Shown piece by piece: positions 33,790 through 44,339 of a stretch of DNA of 64,000 nucleotides (position 1 is the stretch's first letter; each line of letters begins with the position of its first letter). A model generated the notes under the pieces. That model was not told the origin of the DNA. It saw nothing but the letters and a program-made list of their open reading frames with translations, and did not search any database. Source of the stretch: Aselliscus stoliczkanus. Lineage: Eukaryota > Chordata > Mammalia > Chiroptera > Hipposideridae. The stretch spans positions 66,439,478 to 66,503,477 of the forward strand of contig CM066738.1 of the NCBI GenBank assembly GCA_033961575.1. Reading direction: 5' to 3'. Both the position numbers and the translations under genes were made by a program.

Positions 33790-34535
33790 TATCATAAACA
33801 GAATAATGGTCCCCCAAATTGCCCACATCCTAATTGCTGTTCTATAGACTGAATGTTTTTGTCCTCTTAAAAGCACATGTTGAATTCCTAATTCCAAGTA
33901 TGTATTATGCATTTGGAAGTCGGGCTTCTAAGAAGTAATTAGGTCATGAGGGTGGAGCCCTCATAAATGGGATTATTGCCCTTATAAAACAGGCTCCATA
34001 GAACTCCCTTGTCCTTCTGCCACGTGAGGACACAGTGAGAAGATGTCTTTCTATGAATCAGGAAGCAGTCTTTCACCAAACATCAGATCTGCCAATACCT
34101 TGCTCTTGGACTTCCCAGCCTCCAGAACTATAAGAAATAAATGTTTGTTGTTTAAGCCACCAAGTCTATTATATTTTTGTTTTAGCAATCTGAATGGACT
34201 AAGACACTGTGAATGTTACCTTACTTGACAAAGGGATTTTGCAGATGTGATTAAGAATTTTGAGATGGTGAGATTATCCTGGATTATACAAGTAAACCAG
34301 TATAATCATAACAGTCCTTAAAAATGAAACAGGGAGGCAGAAAGATCAATGTCACAGTGATGTGATGTGAAAAAGTCTCAACTAAAAGATGGAAGAAGGG
34401 AAGACAAGCCAAGGAGTGTGAGCAACCTCTAGAAGCTGACCTCCAAAACTGTAACATAATACATTTCTGATATTTTGAAGCTCTTAAATTTGTGGTGATT
34501 TGTAACAGCAACAATAGGAAACAATCTTTTTAACT
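33790..34535 (+). repeat. MLT1-like LTR, interrupted by another MaLR LTR
   Basis: The outer LTR starts near gaataatggtcccccaaatt and resumes after the nested element with ctgtgaatgttaccttactt, gagattatcctggattatac and tgtaacagcaacaataggaa. Together these read as one MLT1-like LTR in plus orientation. Confidence 0.7.
33838..34206 (+). repeat. Nested MaLR (MST/MLT1A-like) LTR
   Basis: It contains atagactgaatgtttttgtc, ggtcatgagggtggagccct, ctgccacgtgaggacacagt, cagcctccagaactataaga and ends ggactaagaca. It is inserted in an older MLT1-like LTR, so it is the younger of the two. A clean 5-bp target duplication was not found. Confidence 0.72.
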
Positions 34536-34539
34536 AAAA

Positions 34540-35379
34540 AAAACCTGCTAAAGGTCTTTCTGATTGTGTTATATTAAAGGGAGACGCTTGCCCTCCTTAG
34601 AGGCTCCTTCCAAGACTTTCTGGACAGCTCAACCTTGACTTGCCCAAATCTGAAGCTAAAAACATACTTATTAAACAGTTTTGAGGACCAAGATAACTAA
34701 TATCTTTTGAGTTCCACAAGGTCATGTCTGATATGACTTGTTCTAGACAAGGTTGTTTATTAAGGCTTACTTGAGCAACTGAGAGTCAGTCTAGAGCTCT
34801 GACAACATTACATTATGTTGAGGGTGGAATAAGTCCTTGTAATTGTTGTTTCTCTTGTTCATTTGTAATGGAATGAAATGTATTCTATTATAAAACTTTT
34901 AAAGGAAAAGATATATTCATACTTTTCTGCTTTAGAGGAGGATAAGAAGGTAAGATATTTTTGGATTTATATATTACAACATGTATATAGTAACAATTTA
35001 GAAAATGAATCCCGCTGGCCTGAAACCTTATACCATTGTTTATGAAGCAGTGACTTATTAAATGCTAATGGCCTATGAAAGTTAATGTAGGCTCATACAT
35101 AGCTTGGTTAGCTACTAGGAGCTTCTGGGATAATCTCAATTCAGTACTGAATTCATCCTGGTATAACAGCATGGACAATATTAGCTTAATTTATAAGCCA
35201 ATTGAAAAACACCAAAAGTAATCATAAATGGGATTAATACTAAAGAAGTTTGAATCCTAGCCTATTAATTTGAAGCACAATTAAATTCTAAAGTAATAGC
35301 CCATTTAAAATGTCTGCTGGTATAGTAAATTTTCTACATCTTATCCATATTTGGCTCTTCTCTTCTTATGGACACATAG
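34540..35379. other. Unassigned DNA
   Basis: No gene or nameable repeat. Confidence 0.4.
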
Positions 35380-36205
35380 GAACATGAGAATTCATTATCA
35401 TCTCTTGCAGTTAGACATGGTCATGTGACTGGTTAAAGCTAATGGATTTTGACAAGAGTTGACATAGGTCCTTTCTTGGAAAAAGTAGCTAGTTGCCAGG
35501 GGATGACTTCTTAGTGATTTTTTCCTCTGCTGTGGCTATCATGGAGGCATGTGTTTATATGGAGGTGCCAAAAGTTTAAGTTAGCATGGATTTCTAAGCC
35601 TACATATGGAGGGAGGATAGCTATAGTTAGCTGTTGCTGAGTAACAAAATACCCCAGATTTTAATGGCTTAAAACAGAAATTATTTATTACTTTGCATGA
35701 ATATGGACTAATGAATGGTTCTTCTGGTCCAGGGGAGCTTATCTGGGACTGGACCATCTAGTATGGCCATACTTCTTATCTGGGGCCCATAATTAGAATG
35801 GTTGTGGCCCCTGAACCCCTCTGTTCATGTCATATTTTCTTTTCCAGGAGGCTAATCTAGGCTTGTTCACATGCTGGCAGCATTCAAATGGAAAACAACA
35901 AATGGAAGCTGTATGGCCCCTAGAGGCCTACTTCAAAATTCATGCACAAATACTTCCACAGCTTTCTACTGATTAAAGCAAATAATGAGAACATCCTAGA
36001 TTCAAGATTCAAAGGATGGGAAAATAGATTCTACCTATTGATGGGAGGATCTATGAAAGTTTTTGGCCACTTTTAATCCATTACACTTGTTGGTTTGTTC
36101 AGTCATGTCACAGGCTTTGCATATGTGCAAAATAACAAAACTTTATTGGGTTAAGTCATTGAAATTTTGAGAGCATTTGTTACCATAACCTAACCTATAC
36201 TAACT
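35380..36205 (+). repeat. LTR-like relic with a nested insertion
   Basis: The left part (35380-35617) and the right part (36089-36205, with gggttaagtcattgaaattt and accataacctaacctatact) read as one old LTR of the kind seen at 25560-25880. The middle is a different, oppositely oriented repeat. Confidence 0.4.
35618..36088 (-). repeat. MaLR-like LTR, minus orientation (family uncertain)
   Basis: It opens with gctgttgctgagtaacaaaa and ttaatggcttaaaacagaaa, the reverse complement of an LTR end, followed by a body matching no name I can fix. It interrupts the LTR-like relic around it. Confidence 0.45.
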
Positions 36206-36209
36206 CATG

Positions 36210-37929
36210 TAAATGGTTATCACTTTGGTCAAGTATGGAGATAATAGTTCTTGCTCTACCTACTTATATTAAGAAGTTATTTTGAGGATTATGTGTGACA
36301 AGATGCTCTGAAAAGTTGCTGTGTATGCAACATACTGTATTTGAGAAAAAGACATAGCATTCAGTTATTGTCTAATGCTATTGGACACAAAAGAAAAGAG
36401 CCTAATTATAAATGTTTCTGCTGAGCTTCCCATGCACTCATAGCTAATGAATCTATGGAGCTTTCAAGAATACTTGCCTTGCTCGTAGAAAATATCTGGA
36501 ATAATATGATTTTGGACTGAATTTGTCTTAGACTTAATAGCATGGGCAATAATGTTGCAACTTGTTTGAATTTAAAAGGTGTATAATAATGAAGCAGGTG
36601 AATTTTGTTTATGGAGACTCCACCCGGCCATTTTTTCCCCATTTTCCTCCATTACTGGATTCCTCCTTTCTCTTTAAGTTTTCAATACTTTTTCATTCTC
36701 TTTTTCTTTCCTATGACTTTTAATTGTCCTTGACAAAAAATTTGTTCAAAGTAACATGTAACTCTAATATGGAAAAAAAAGAAAGAAAATATGTAACCCT
36801 TCACAAATATGAGTGGATTTTAAGCTTCAGTTCTAACTACAGAGTACAAAATCCTACAATTCTTTTGAAGAGATTTATGTTTCACTAAATTTATAAAATT
36901 GTTCTACCAAAGCTAGTCCTTAAGGAAAACCAGCTTTAATTAATTCTCATCTCTGCTGGTGGTCCTGCCCAACACAGCTAAACTAACTTGGGAAGTCATT
37001 CTGATTGAACTTGATTGCTTGATTCTCGTTGATATAGGTCAAGAGACACTTATTTTTCCATGATTGACCTATGCCAGACTCCTTTTCCTTGACTCAGCTT
37101 CCTTCACCCCCTTTCTAGATTGGAATACCCGAGTCCAGCCACCATTTCTGAGGTACTGATTTATCTCCAACATGCCATTCGTGTGGTAAGAAGCATACTG
37201 TTTTCCCTTCTATTGCCCTTCAATAGATTTGTGGTTCTGAATTTCTGTGACCTTGAGATATTCAGTACAAGACATCTAGATGTTCTTGGATTCCATGTCC
37301 CTGCTCTTGTGAAAAACAGCTTAGGCAATGAGAGAATAGTAGGGAATTGGATGGGGGACATGAAGGAGCACAGGAAGGCTTGATTTGGAACCATAGGACC
37401 ATATAGCATATTATTGGAGGGCTGGGTTTATGATGTTTATCTTTTCATGTACATGACTATGTGTGTGTAATGAACTTCTCTTACAGGCAGTTTTTCTTGA
37501 TGCCCAGGCTGAATTGAATACCTTCTTTTTTGTACTCTGTACACACTTAATCCAGAAGTTTACATTTCACAGGTCTATACCCAATTTTATTCTCTGAGCT
37601 CTTTGGGCTGTGTGTTTTTTCATCTTTGTGCATGACTGGTAGCTGGCTTAGGTTTCCCTAAATGTTAGTGAACTGATATATTGAAATGGCTACATGATAT
37701 CAGGGAAGTTGCTGGTTATCAACAACTTACAAATAAGTGAAATGCTGTGAGAAATTGGTTTACAATGTTTTCTTATTCATGCTTAATTTTTTATAAAGCA
37801 ATTTGGAATAGTGAAATATTAGAAATAAGCTAAAAGTTAAATATGCTGTAGTGCATGAACCAAAGGAATTTAATGCAACTATTTTTTAATCATGTCTATC
37901 ATGCTTAATATATAAAGTTAAGAAAAAAG
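36210..37929. other. Unassigned DNA
   Basis: No gene that I can support. Two opposite-strand frames at 37120-37409 overlap each other almost completely and show no domain. Confidence 0.4.
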
Positions 37930-37941
37930 AAAACTATCATA

Positions 37942-37990
37942 CCTAAAACTAATATAATGTTGTATGTCAATTATACCTCAATAAAGAAAG
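37942..37990 (+). mobile_element. Very short (about 49-bp) L1 3' tail insertion
   Basis: The text aactaatataatgttgtatg...cctcaataaagaaag is the extreme 3' end of an L1. The direct repeats aaaactatcata (37930-37941) and aaaaatatcata (37991-38002) flank it, so almost the whole L1 was lost to 5' truncation. Confidence 0.65.
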
Positions 37991-38322
37991 AAAAATATCA
38001 TAATACCAATTTATCTGGATGTTGTGACTATGTAAAAATATAAGAATGTTGAGACCTTGAGAAATCTGAAAGCTATATTTTTTCAAATTATCTAAATGCC
38101 TTACTAGTATTCTATAATTAAGAAAACACTAATGCTTAAAATCATTTTTGTACAGCACAGTCATGATTATTGATTTTAAATGTGAATTTTGTCATGAGGT
38201 TTATTTCATTATGATTATGTTTTTAGTTCTCACTGTTTAGTTCTCACATGCAGTATGGTTATATGTTCATAATTTCAAAGCATAGTTACTGGTTAATATA
38301 ATAGGTTAGTATTTATTTACTT

Positions 38323-38471
38323 GTTTTTCTTTTTTTTTTAGGTGAGCCAACCTGCCACCTGTTGGCAGCTCAACAGGAACTCAGCTCAGGCTGGCATCAA
38401 ACCGCCGTTGCTCAGATCTCAGCTTGCACTCTTGAGCAAGCTCTTAACCAACTTAGCCGCTCGGCCAGCCC
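38323..38471 (-). repeat. tRNA-derived SINE
   Basis: Minus-strand head gggctggccgagcggctaag and ggttaagagcttgctc, a B-box-like ggtttgatgcc and an A tail (T-run at 38331-38339). Target duplication agtatttatttactt (38308-38322) and agtattaatttactt (38472-38486). Same subfamily as 46161-46317. Confidence 0.88.
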
Positions 38472-38579
38472 AGTATTAATTTACTTTTGATATACTGTAG
38501 GATTGGCTATTGACATCAGTTTCATCTGATTTGAGCATGATTGTGATTTTTGACGGCACCTCTTTATGAAATAGTAGCA

Positions 38580-38800
38580 TTTCATGTTAAGGGCTCAGGC
38601 TCTGGAATTACACAGACCTAGGCTTAAATCATACATTACCTATGTGTCCTTGAGAAACTTCACTTCTCTGAGCCTACTTTGTTTTAATTTATAAGATATT
38701 AATAGGATTAACAATAGTACCAGCTTTAGGGGTTTGTTGGCAGGGGCAAGTAAATAAAACAGTGCATTAAAGGACTTAGCATAAAGGAAATAGTATATGA
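38580..38800 (+). repeat. MIR SINE
   Basis: The series gggctcaggctctggaatta, ctaggcttaaatcatacatt and cacttctctgagcctacttt follows the MIR order. Confidence 0.7.
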
Positions 38801-39220
38801 AAACTATAAGGATGTATGAAGATGATTGCATAGACATTGCTCAGTTATACAAAATGATGAGAGAAGCATGTAGCAGGAATTGTACTTCCTGCTATATGCT
38901 TGTCACTATCCATTGCTTCCTTAAAGGCAATCAAGTCCTAACTTTCAGCTGGTACAATGCTTTTAAAAATTTTCCACCATCCTTTGCATATAAGATAGTC
39001 TGTTTAAGTGGAGGAAGGTATAAGAGTGTCTTTTATTTTCTTTTTTTGTACTGATTTAAAACACATATGTGACGGCTGGACCTCGACCTTCCATATTTGG
39101 CTGTTAGGACAAGGCTACACTTGGAGATAATGGCATGGAGATGTAAAAACAATGTGAATTTTTGACTGCCTCAATTAGCTGCCACACCAACCCAGTCTAG
39201 GAGAAAGAAATGTATTTAAG
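38801..39220. other. Unassigned DNA
   Basis: No gene or nameable repeat; an 85-codon frame at 38797-39054 has no recognisable domain. Confidence 0.35.
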
Positions 39221-39231
39221 CCACTATTATT

Positions 39232-39689
39232 ATTATTATTTTTTAAAGATTTTTATTGAGGAATTGGAGGAGGGGAACATCGTTGGGGAATCAGGGAAGG
39301 GGAACAGACAAGTTGCTGTCTTTTTGTTCTTCAGTCTAGTTGCGGAGGATGTTGCTTCACTGGCACATGTTGGTATCGTCATTGAGCTCTTCCCGCATGA
39401 GGCAGATCTGTCGCCGGCCTCTGGATGGTCGCTCACCACGGCTATTGGCAGCTCATGCCTGCTGCCAGCCACTTACGCTGGCTGCCGGCCACTCACTGTA
39501 GCCTATGGCAGCCCACTGCAGCAGGGACTGCAGCCTACACCGTAGCCAGGGCTCGCACAGCCCAGCTCCAGGTGGAGCTGTTGTTAGCTGTAGAGGGCAG
39601 TGTCACTGGCCCTCATACGTGGGATCCCAACCGGGGCTGCTAGCATCCCAAAACCAGCTCTTAACCAATGAGCCACTCGGCCGGCCCAT
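39232..39689 (-). repeat. Long tRNA-derived SINE
   Basis: Minus-strand head ggccggccgagtggctcatt, B-box-like ggttgggatcc, long body, and ttccccaacgatgttcccct plus an A-rich tail at the low side. Target duplication ccactattatt at 39221-39231 and 39690-39700. It shares its body with 19664-20128 and its first 100 bp with the short SINE at 435-535. Confidence 0.87.
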
Positions 39690-39960
39690 CCACTATTATT
39701 TTTTAAGTCACTATTAGTTTGGGTTTTGTTTCTTTCTCCTTTTTTTTTTCTTTTTTGTTTGTGCAGTTGAATAGAATCACAGAACATTATTGTTTTTTTA
39801 ACCCTCCGTCGGGTGGAACTGATCTCAAAGATTCATTGCAAACAAATTTTCAAATATCTAACAGTTAAACTTAAGTATCGTGACTCATCGCTTCGGTATC
39901 TTCCCACCCTATCGTAACTTATCGCCAGTCGTATTTGTGACTTAGTACAGTAAAGACGTA

Positions 39961-41235
39961 TTGGGTTTCTGGAAAAGTCATGAATATTTTGTCTATGTTT
40001 CTCAAAGGTCATTTTTTTTATATAAAGAACAAAGATCAATCAATGATATATTGTCTGTTTTCTTCCATAACTTCTTGTGATCTTTCAGATGAGCTTCATA
40101 ATTCCTCGTTCATAGAAGGATCTATCTTTATTTGTGAAAAACTGAACAAGGTGCTGAGTTCAGCCTCATCTGAATTGAACATTATACCACTCAAGGAGTT
40201 TTGAAGAGAACAAAACAAGTGGAAGGCTGACAGTGCAAGGTCAGGCAAGTATGGTGGGTGTGGCAACACATCCCATCCAAGCTCCAATAATTTTTGACAG
40301 GTCATCAAACTTGTGTGTGGTCTTGCATTGTCCTGATGGAACACAGCTCCTTTACAATTAACAAACTCTGGGTGGTGTTCCTGGATGATGAATTCATTCA
40401 AACTGTCCAATTGCCAACAGTACACATTTGAATTGATTGTTTGGTTCCTTGGTAGGAGCTCGAAAAACACAACACCTTTAAAATCCCACCACTCTGAGAG
40501 CATAACCTTCCTCTGATGAATGTCTGCTTTTAATATTGTTTGAGGTGAATCATCACATCTGGACCAGGGCCATTTGCACACCACATTGTTGTAAACAATC
40601 TACTTCTCATCACCAGTTTTCAGTCACTTCCAAAAAAATCGTTTTCCTCACATTTAATGAGCATATTGCAGATGTTTATATGCGCCATCAAATGAACTTC
40701 TTTGAGTTCATGCAAAACCTAAATATAGAGCTTGCTTATCTTCAGATGGTTGTGAATGCTTGAATGATAGATGTGCAGTGTTTCTGCAATCTCTCGTGTT
40801 GTGTAATATGGGTTTGACTCGATCAATGCCTTTATTTTGTCATCATCAACCTCGGTGGGCCTCCGTGACTGACAAGCATTGTTGAGATCAAAATCACCAG
40901 CACGGAATTTCATGAACCATTGTTGGCACGGACGTTCTCATAGAGCATTGTCACCATGAACTTTATGCAATTTTTCACAAGCTTGATGTGCATTCCTCCC
41001 TTTATGAAAGTAAAGCAGTAAAATATGGCAAAAATGCACAGTTTCGTCTTCCACCTTTAACTTGTAAAATCTCCAAAACTCAACCAAATCGATCAATTTT
41101 TTTTTAGAATGAAGCTGGAACTGTCAGCTGTAAAATGACACAGCAATAACATAGCTATTAATGACTCTAGTACTTCCAAAAATGAACTACTGCCATCTGT
41201 TGCCAATATGAGTCATGACTTTTCCAACAATCCAA
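39961..41235 (-). mobile_element. Mariner DNA transposon copy B (defective)
   Basis: The ends ttgggtttctggaaaagtca and its near complement bound a 1,275-bp element. TA precedes it (39959-39960); the right-hand TA has mutated to CA. It is the sister of the element at 3522-4789 in sequence, size and orientation. Confidence 0.88.
40096..40913 (-). pseudogene. Mariner transposase pseudogene (Hsmar1/SETMAR-like)
   Basis: The transposase cuts the element out and joins it at TA. The N-terminal part (40719-40913) has the FRAGDFDLNNACQSRRPTEV linker and an ESNPYYTTREIAETL helix-turn-helix. The catalytic part is a long open frame (40096-40584): DIHQRKVMLSEWWDFKGVVF, HQDNARPHTSL with the second aspartate kept, and LPHPPYLPDLALSAFHLF. 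In the family the third acidic residue lies in APSDYHLF; here it is alanine, so catalysis is lost. The two parts are in different frames. The same third position is asparagine in human SETMAR, from memory. Confidence 0.85.
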
Positions 41236-41239
41236 CATT

Positions 41240-41618
41240 TCATAGCAACATCTTTGTGTGCAATGAATCTGTGAGATCAGTTGCAGCCAATGGAGGGTTA
41301 AGCCAAAAATCAGATTTTATTCCTCTAAGACTTTTCTTAAAGCTCCAGAAACATCTTTGTTTAAGAAACAGAAATCAACTATAAGAGGAGGGCTAAAATC
41401 AGGTATAAATGATATTGAAGGAGCTGGAAACAATGAGTTTTCTAGGAAGGTAAATCCAATTTTAATGATATGCTGGCAGAGTCCCTCTTCAAGTAGAACT
41501 GGGAAGAGGAGAGAAAGGGAGGGGAAAACCCACACAGAGTGAAGAAGTAGCCACAGGTCAGGCGAGTTTTGGAAGGAACACCCTTTAGAGTATATGGCTA
41601 GTTAAAGGCATAAATGTG
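41240..41618. other. Unassigned DNA
   Basis: No gene or nameable repeat. It ends at the target site of HAL1-like copy 2. Confidence 0.4.
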
Positions 41619-42437
41619 ACTGCGTGTATTTCTTTTTTTTTTTTTTTTTTTAATTTTATTTTATTAGTTTTCGGTGTACAACACAATGCAATAGTTATAC
41701 TCTTTACCCCCCCAAAGTGAAAATCCCCCTCCCCCAGTTCGCCACCCCACTCCCCCCCCATATCATACATATCCATCACAACTCCCCTGACTCGCCTCCA
41801 CAGCATACTCCACATCCTGTGACCACCCACATATTCAGTTGCAGTTGGCATACAATACTATACAACATCAGCTTCAGGTGTACAGTGCAGTGATCAAGCC
41901 TCTACTCCATCCATGAAGTGGTCTCCCTAACAACACATGTGACTATCTGACACGCCACAAAATTTTTACAACATTATTATATTCCCCGAACTGTGTTTCA
42001 TATCCCTGTGGCAATATTGTAGTTGTCTATTTATGCTGTCTCATCCCTTCCCCGTCCCCCGTATCCCCACCCCCCTCCCAACTAGCAACCCTCAGTTTTT
42101 CCTCTACATCTATGAGTCTGTTTACTTTGATCGTTCACTCAGTTCTTCAGACTCCACACACAAGTGAGATCACATGGTACCTGTCCTTCTCCGACTGACT
42201 TATTTCTCACAACATAATAGTCTCTTCACAACATTATCAATTACATTCCCAGAACTGCCCCCATAACCCTGCGGCAACACTGTAGTCCCACATACACTGT
42301 CCAAAACCTTCCCCCTCTCCCTCTTCCCCATTCCCTCCCAACCAGCAACCATCAGTTTTTCCTTTATATCTGCTTGATATGACATCAATCTTCTTAAATT
42401 GTCTCTCTGGGTTAGCTTGTTTACCCGTTTCTTTTGT

Positions 42438-43310
42438 TTAACAAAGTCCTTTTAACATTTCTTGCAATGCTGGCTTGGTGGTAATGAATTCCTTAAGCTT
42501 ATTCTTTTCTGAGAAGCTCTTTATTTCTCCTTCAATTTTAAGTGATAGCCGTGCTGGATAGAGCAATCTTGGTTGTAGGCCTTTATTTTGTGTCACTTTG
42601 AGTATCTCCTGCCACTCCCTTCTGGCCTGCAGAGTTTCTGTAGACAAGTCAGCTGTTAGTCTAACTGGAGTTCCTTTGTATGTAACCTGCTGTCTTTCTC
42701 TTGCAGCCTCTAGGATTCTGTCTCTGTCTTTAACCTTTGTCATTTTAACTATGATGTGTCTTGGTGTGGACCTGTTTGGGTTCAGCTTGTTTGGAACCCT
42801 CTTCACTTCCTGGGCATGTATGTTGATTTCCTTTACCAGGGTAGGGAAGTTTTCAGTCATTATTTTTTCAAATACCTTTTCAACCCCTTGCTTCTTCTCT
42901 TCTCCTTCTGGTATCCCTATGATTCGAAGGTGGTTGTGCTTCATCTTGTCCCATAGGGCTCTTAAACTATTTTCATTGTTTTTTATTCTTTGGTCTTTTT
43001 GCTGTGCCAACTGGGTGAGTTCTGCTATTTTATCTTCCAAATCGCTGATCCGCTCCTCTGCTTCATCTACTCTACTGGTGATTCCTTCGAGTGTGTTCTT
43101 CATTTCAGTTATTGTATTCTTTAGTTCTAACAGGTTGTTTTTTATGGTTTCCCTATCTTTCTTTATGTCCTCACTAAGTTCCTTAAACATTCTTATCATC
43201 AGTGTTCTAAACTGTGTCTCTGAAAGGTTGGATCCCTCTGTTTCATTTGGTTCCATTTCTGGAGGTTTCTTTTGATCTTTTACTTGTGACATGTTTCTTT
43301 GTTTCCCCAT
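42438..43310 (-). CDS. Uninterrupted L1 ORF1 protein frame (about 290 aa)
   Basis: L1 ORF1 protein forms coiled-coil trimers that coat L1 RNA and act as a nucleic-acid chaperone. I place the start at MGKQRN (43310), as in other copies, though the frame is open 26 codons further upstream. Residues about 30-130 are heptad-rich and include RISDLEDKIAEL, matching the RhxxhE trimer motif. The RNA-binding domain begins near LRIIGIPEGEEKKQG and continues through NRSTPRHIIVKM; the C-terminal domain has REWQEILKVTQNKGLQPRLL and ends MLKGLC. Length is somewhat shorter than the 338-residue human protein. No ORF2 follows. It is the only open ORF1 in the window. A weaker alternative is a recently dead copy that has not yet taken a stop. 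Confidence 0.88.
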   Translation of the reverse strand: MGKQRNMSQVKDQKKPPEMEPNETEGSNLSETQFRTLMIRMFKELSEDIKKDRETIKNNLLELKNTITEMKNTLEGITSRVDEAEERISDLEDKIAELTQLAQQKDQRIKNNENSLRALWDKMKHNHLRIIGIPEGEEKKQGVEKVFEKIMTENFPTLVKEINIHAQEVKRVPNKLNPNRSTPRHIIVKMTKVKDRDRILEAARERQQVTYKGTPVRLTADLSTETLQARREWQEILKVTQNKGLQPRLLYPARLSLKIEGEIKSFSEKNKLKEFITTKPALQEMLKGLC

Positions 43311-44319
43311 TCTGGCTGTCGCTCTGGGATTGCTTTGATGTATTAGATAGATCACCAGGAGATCCCTGGCTGGATCACGCAGGCACACAGCTCACGGCCC
43401 AACACTCCCAGGAGAACTCCCAGTCTCAGCCTGTCCCAATCAGCCGCTTGCAGATCAGGCCGAGCAGCCCGACAACCAATCACCAGCCTGGCAACTCTGC
43501 AAGCGCAGTGTGGAAAGCAGAGACCCAAGGCGGCTAGCGTGCTCCTGGGTCTCAGTGAGCCGCCCGTAGGAGCCGGAGGGCACCGCCCTATGTTTCTCTG
43601 GCAACGCAGTATAATCCGGGTGGAGGGTGGGGATCCAAGGCCACAGGCACGAGCGCACGCACGCACACACGCACGTACTTCACCAATTCCACCAGACCAA
43701 TTAGGTCTCGGACCTGATCCTTCGTGGGAGGGCCCAAGCCCGACAAAATGGCGCCCTCCTTACACCACTCGCGTGCAAGCTCCGCACCACGGGAACAACA
43801 ATCCAAAAACCTCCAGCCTTTGCACCACAGGTGCTCAGCTCAGTCCGTCCCTGCAGGCTCCCGGCTCACACAGCCACTCCCTCCATCAGGAACCAGGTAA
43901 GTGCTCACCGGCGAGCAAGCCCGGGCGCCGGCCCCACTGATTCTCCAGCCGCTCTTAGCCTCACCGAGCTGAGGAAAGAGAGTCCTTACTAATTTATTGC
44001 CGGCTATCTTAGAACTCCTCTTCCCGGCAAAGGAGCTCTGGGCTGGTGAGCTTGGGGTGCGGCCGGAGGGCCTCTCCCCCAACCAGACAAGCTTCCCACG
44101 GCTGGGGCTTCCCTCACGGGGCTCGCCCTCTCTCGTCTCCGCCCGTCCTACCAGACCCGACGTGGCCTCCTCTTTAAGTTCTTAGTTTAGTGGTTCTGTT
44201 CCTCCAGTGTTCCGGGGACCTCCAGGGTTGAATGCTGTATAATTTGCTTGTAATTTTGGTGTGATCCTGGGAGGCAGTTAGCACAGCGTCTGCCTATTGC
44301 GCCATTTTACCGGAAGTCT
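43311..44319 (-). promoter_or_regulatory. GC-rich L1 5'UTR/promoter with one ~110-bp unit (copy 2)
   Basis: CpG-rich 5'UTR. The tctcagtga/tttctctggcaa unit occurs once (about 43550-43640), against twice in copies 1 and 3. The outermost bases (44300-44317) are gcgccattttaccggaagt; on the element's strand this is an ETS core (ACTTCCGG) directly followed by a YY1-like AAAATGGCGC, the pattern of an L1 start. Activity is inferred. Confidence 0.65.
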
Positions 44320-44339
44320 CTGCGTGTATTTCTTTCCTT

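Larger units (their letters stand above)
41636..44319 (-). mobile_element. Internally deleted L1, HAL1-like copy 2 (ORF1-only)
   Basis: A complete 2.68-kb minus-strand insertion with a perfect 16-bp target duplication, ctgcgtgtatttcttt, at 41620-41635 and 44320-44335. In element order: GC-rich 5'UTR (44319 to 43311), ORF1 (43310-42438), a short spacer, then the shared rearranged 3' module: extra 3'UTR segment (about 42385-42229), ORF2 tail (about 42228-42111) and terminal 3'UTR (to 41636). Compared with copies 1 and 3, the endonuclease remnant is also gone; the deletion joins cttcttaaatt to gtctctctgggttag at about 42399. This is the half-LINE-1 layout: ORF1 without ORF2. Confidence 0.9.

Noticed and set aside
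42598..43275. 225-codon plus-strand frame opposite the intact ORF1
   Set aside because: It is the antisense shadow of L1 ORF1; the same shadow recurs opposite the other ORF1 copies and has no independent domain.
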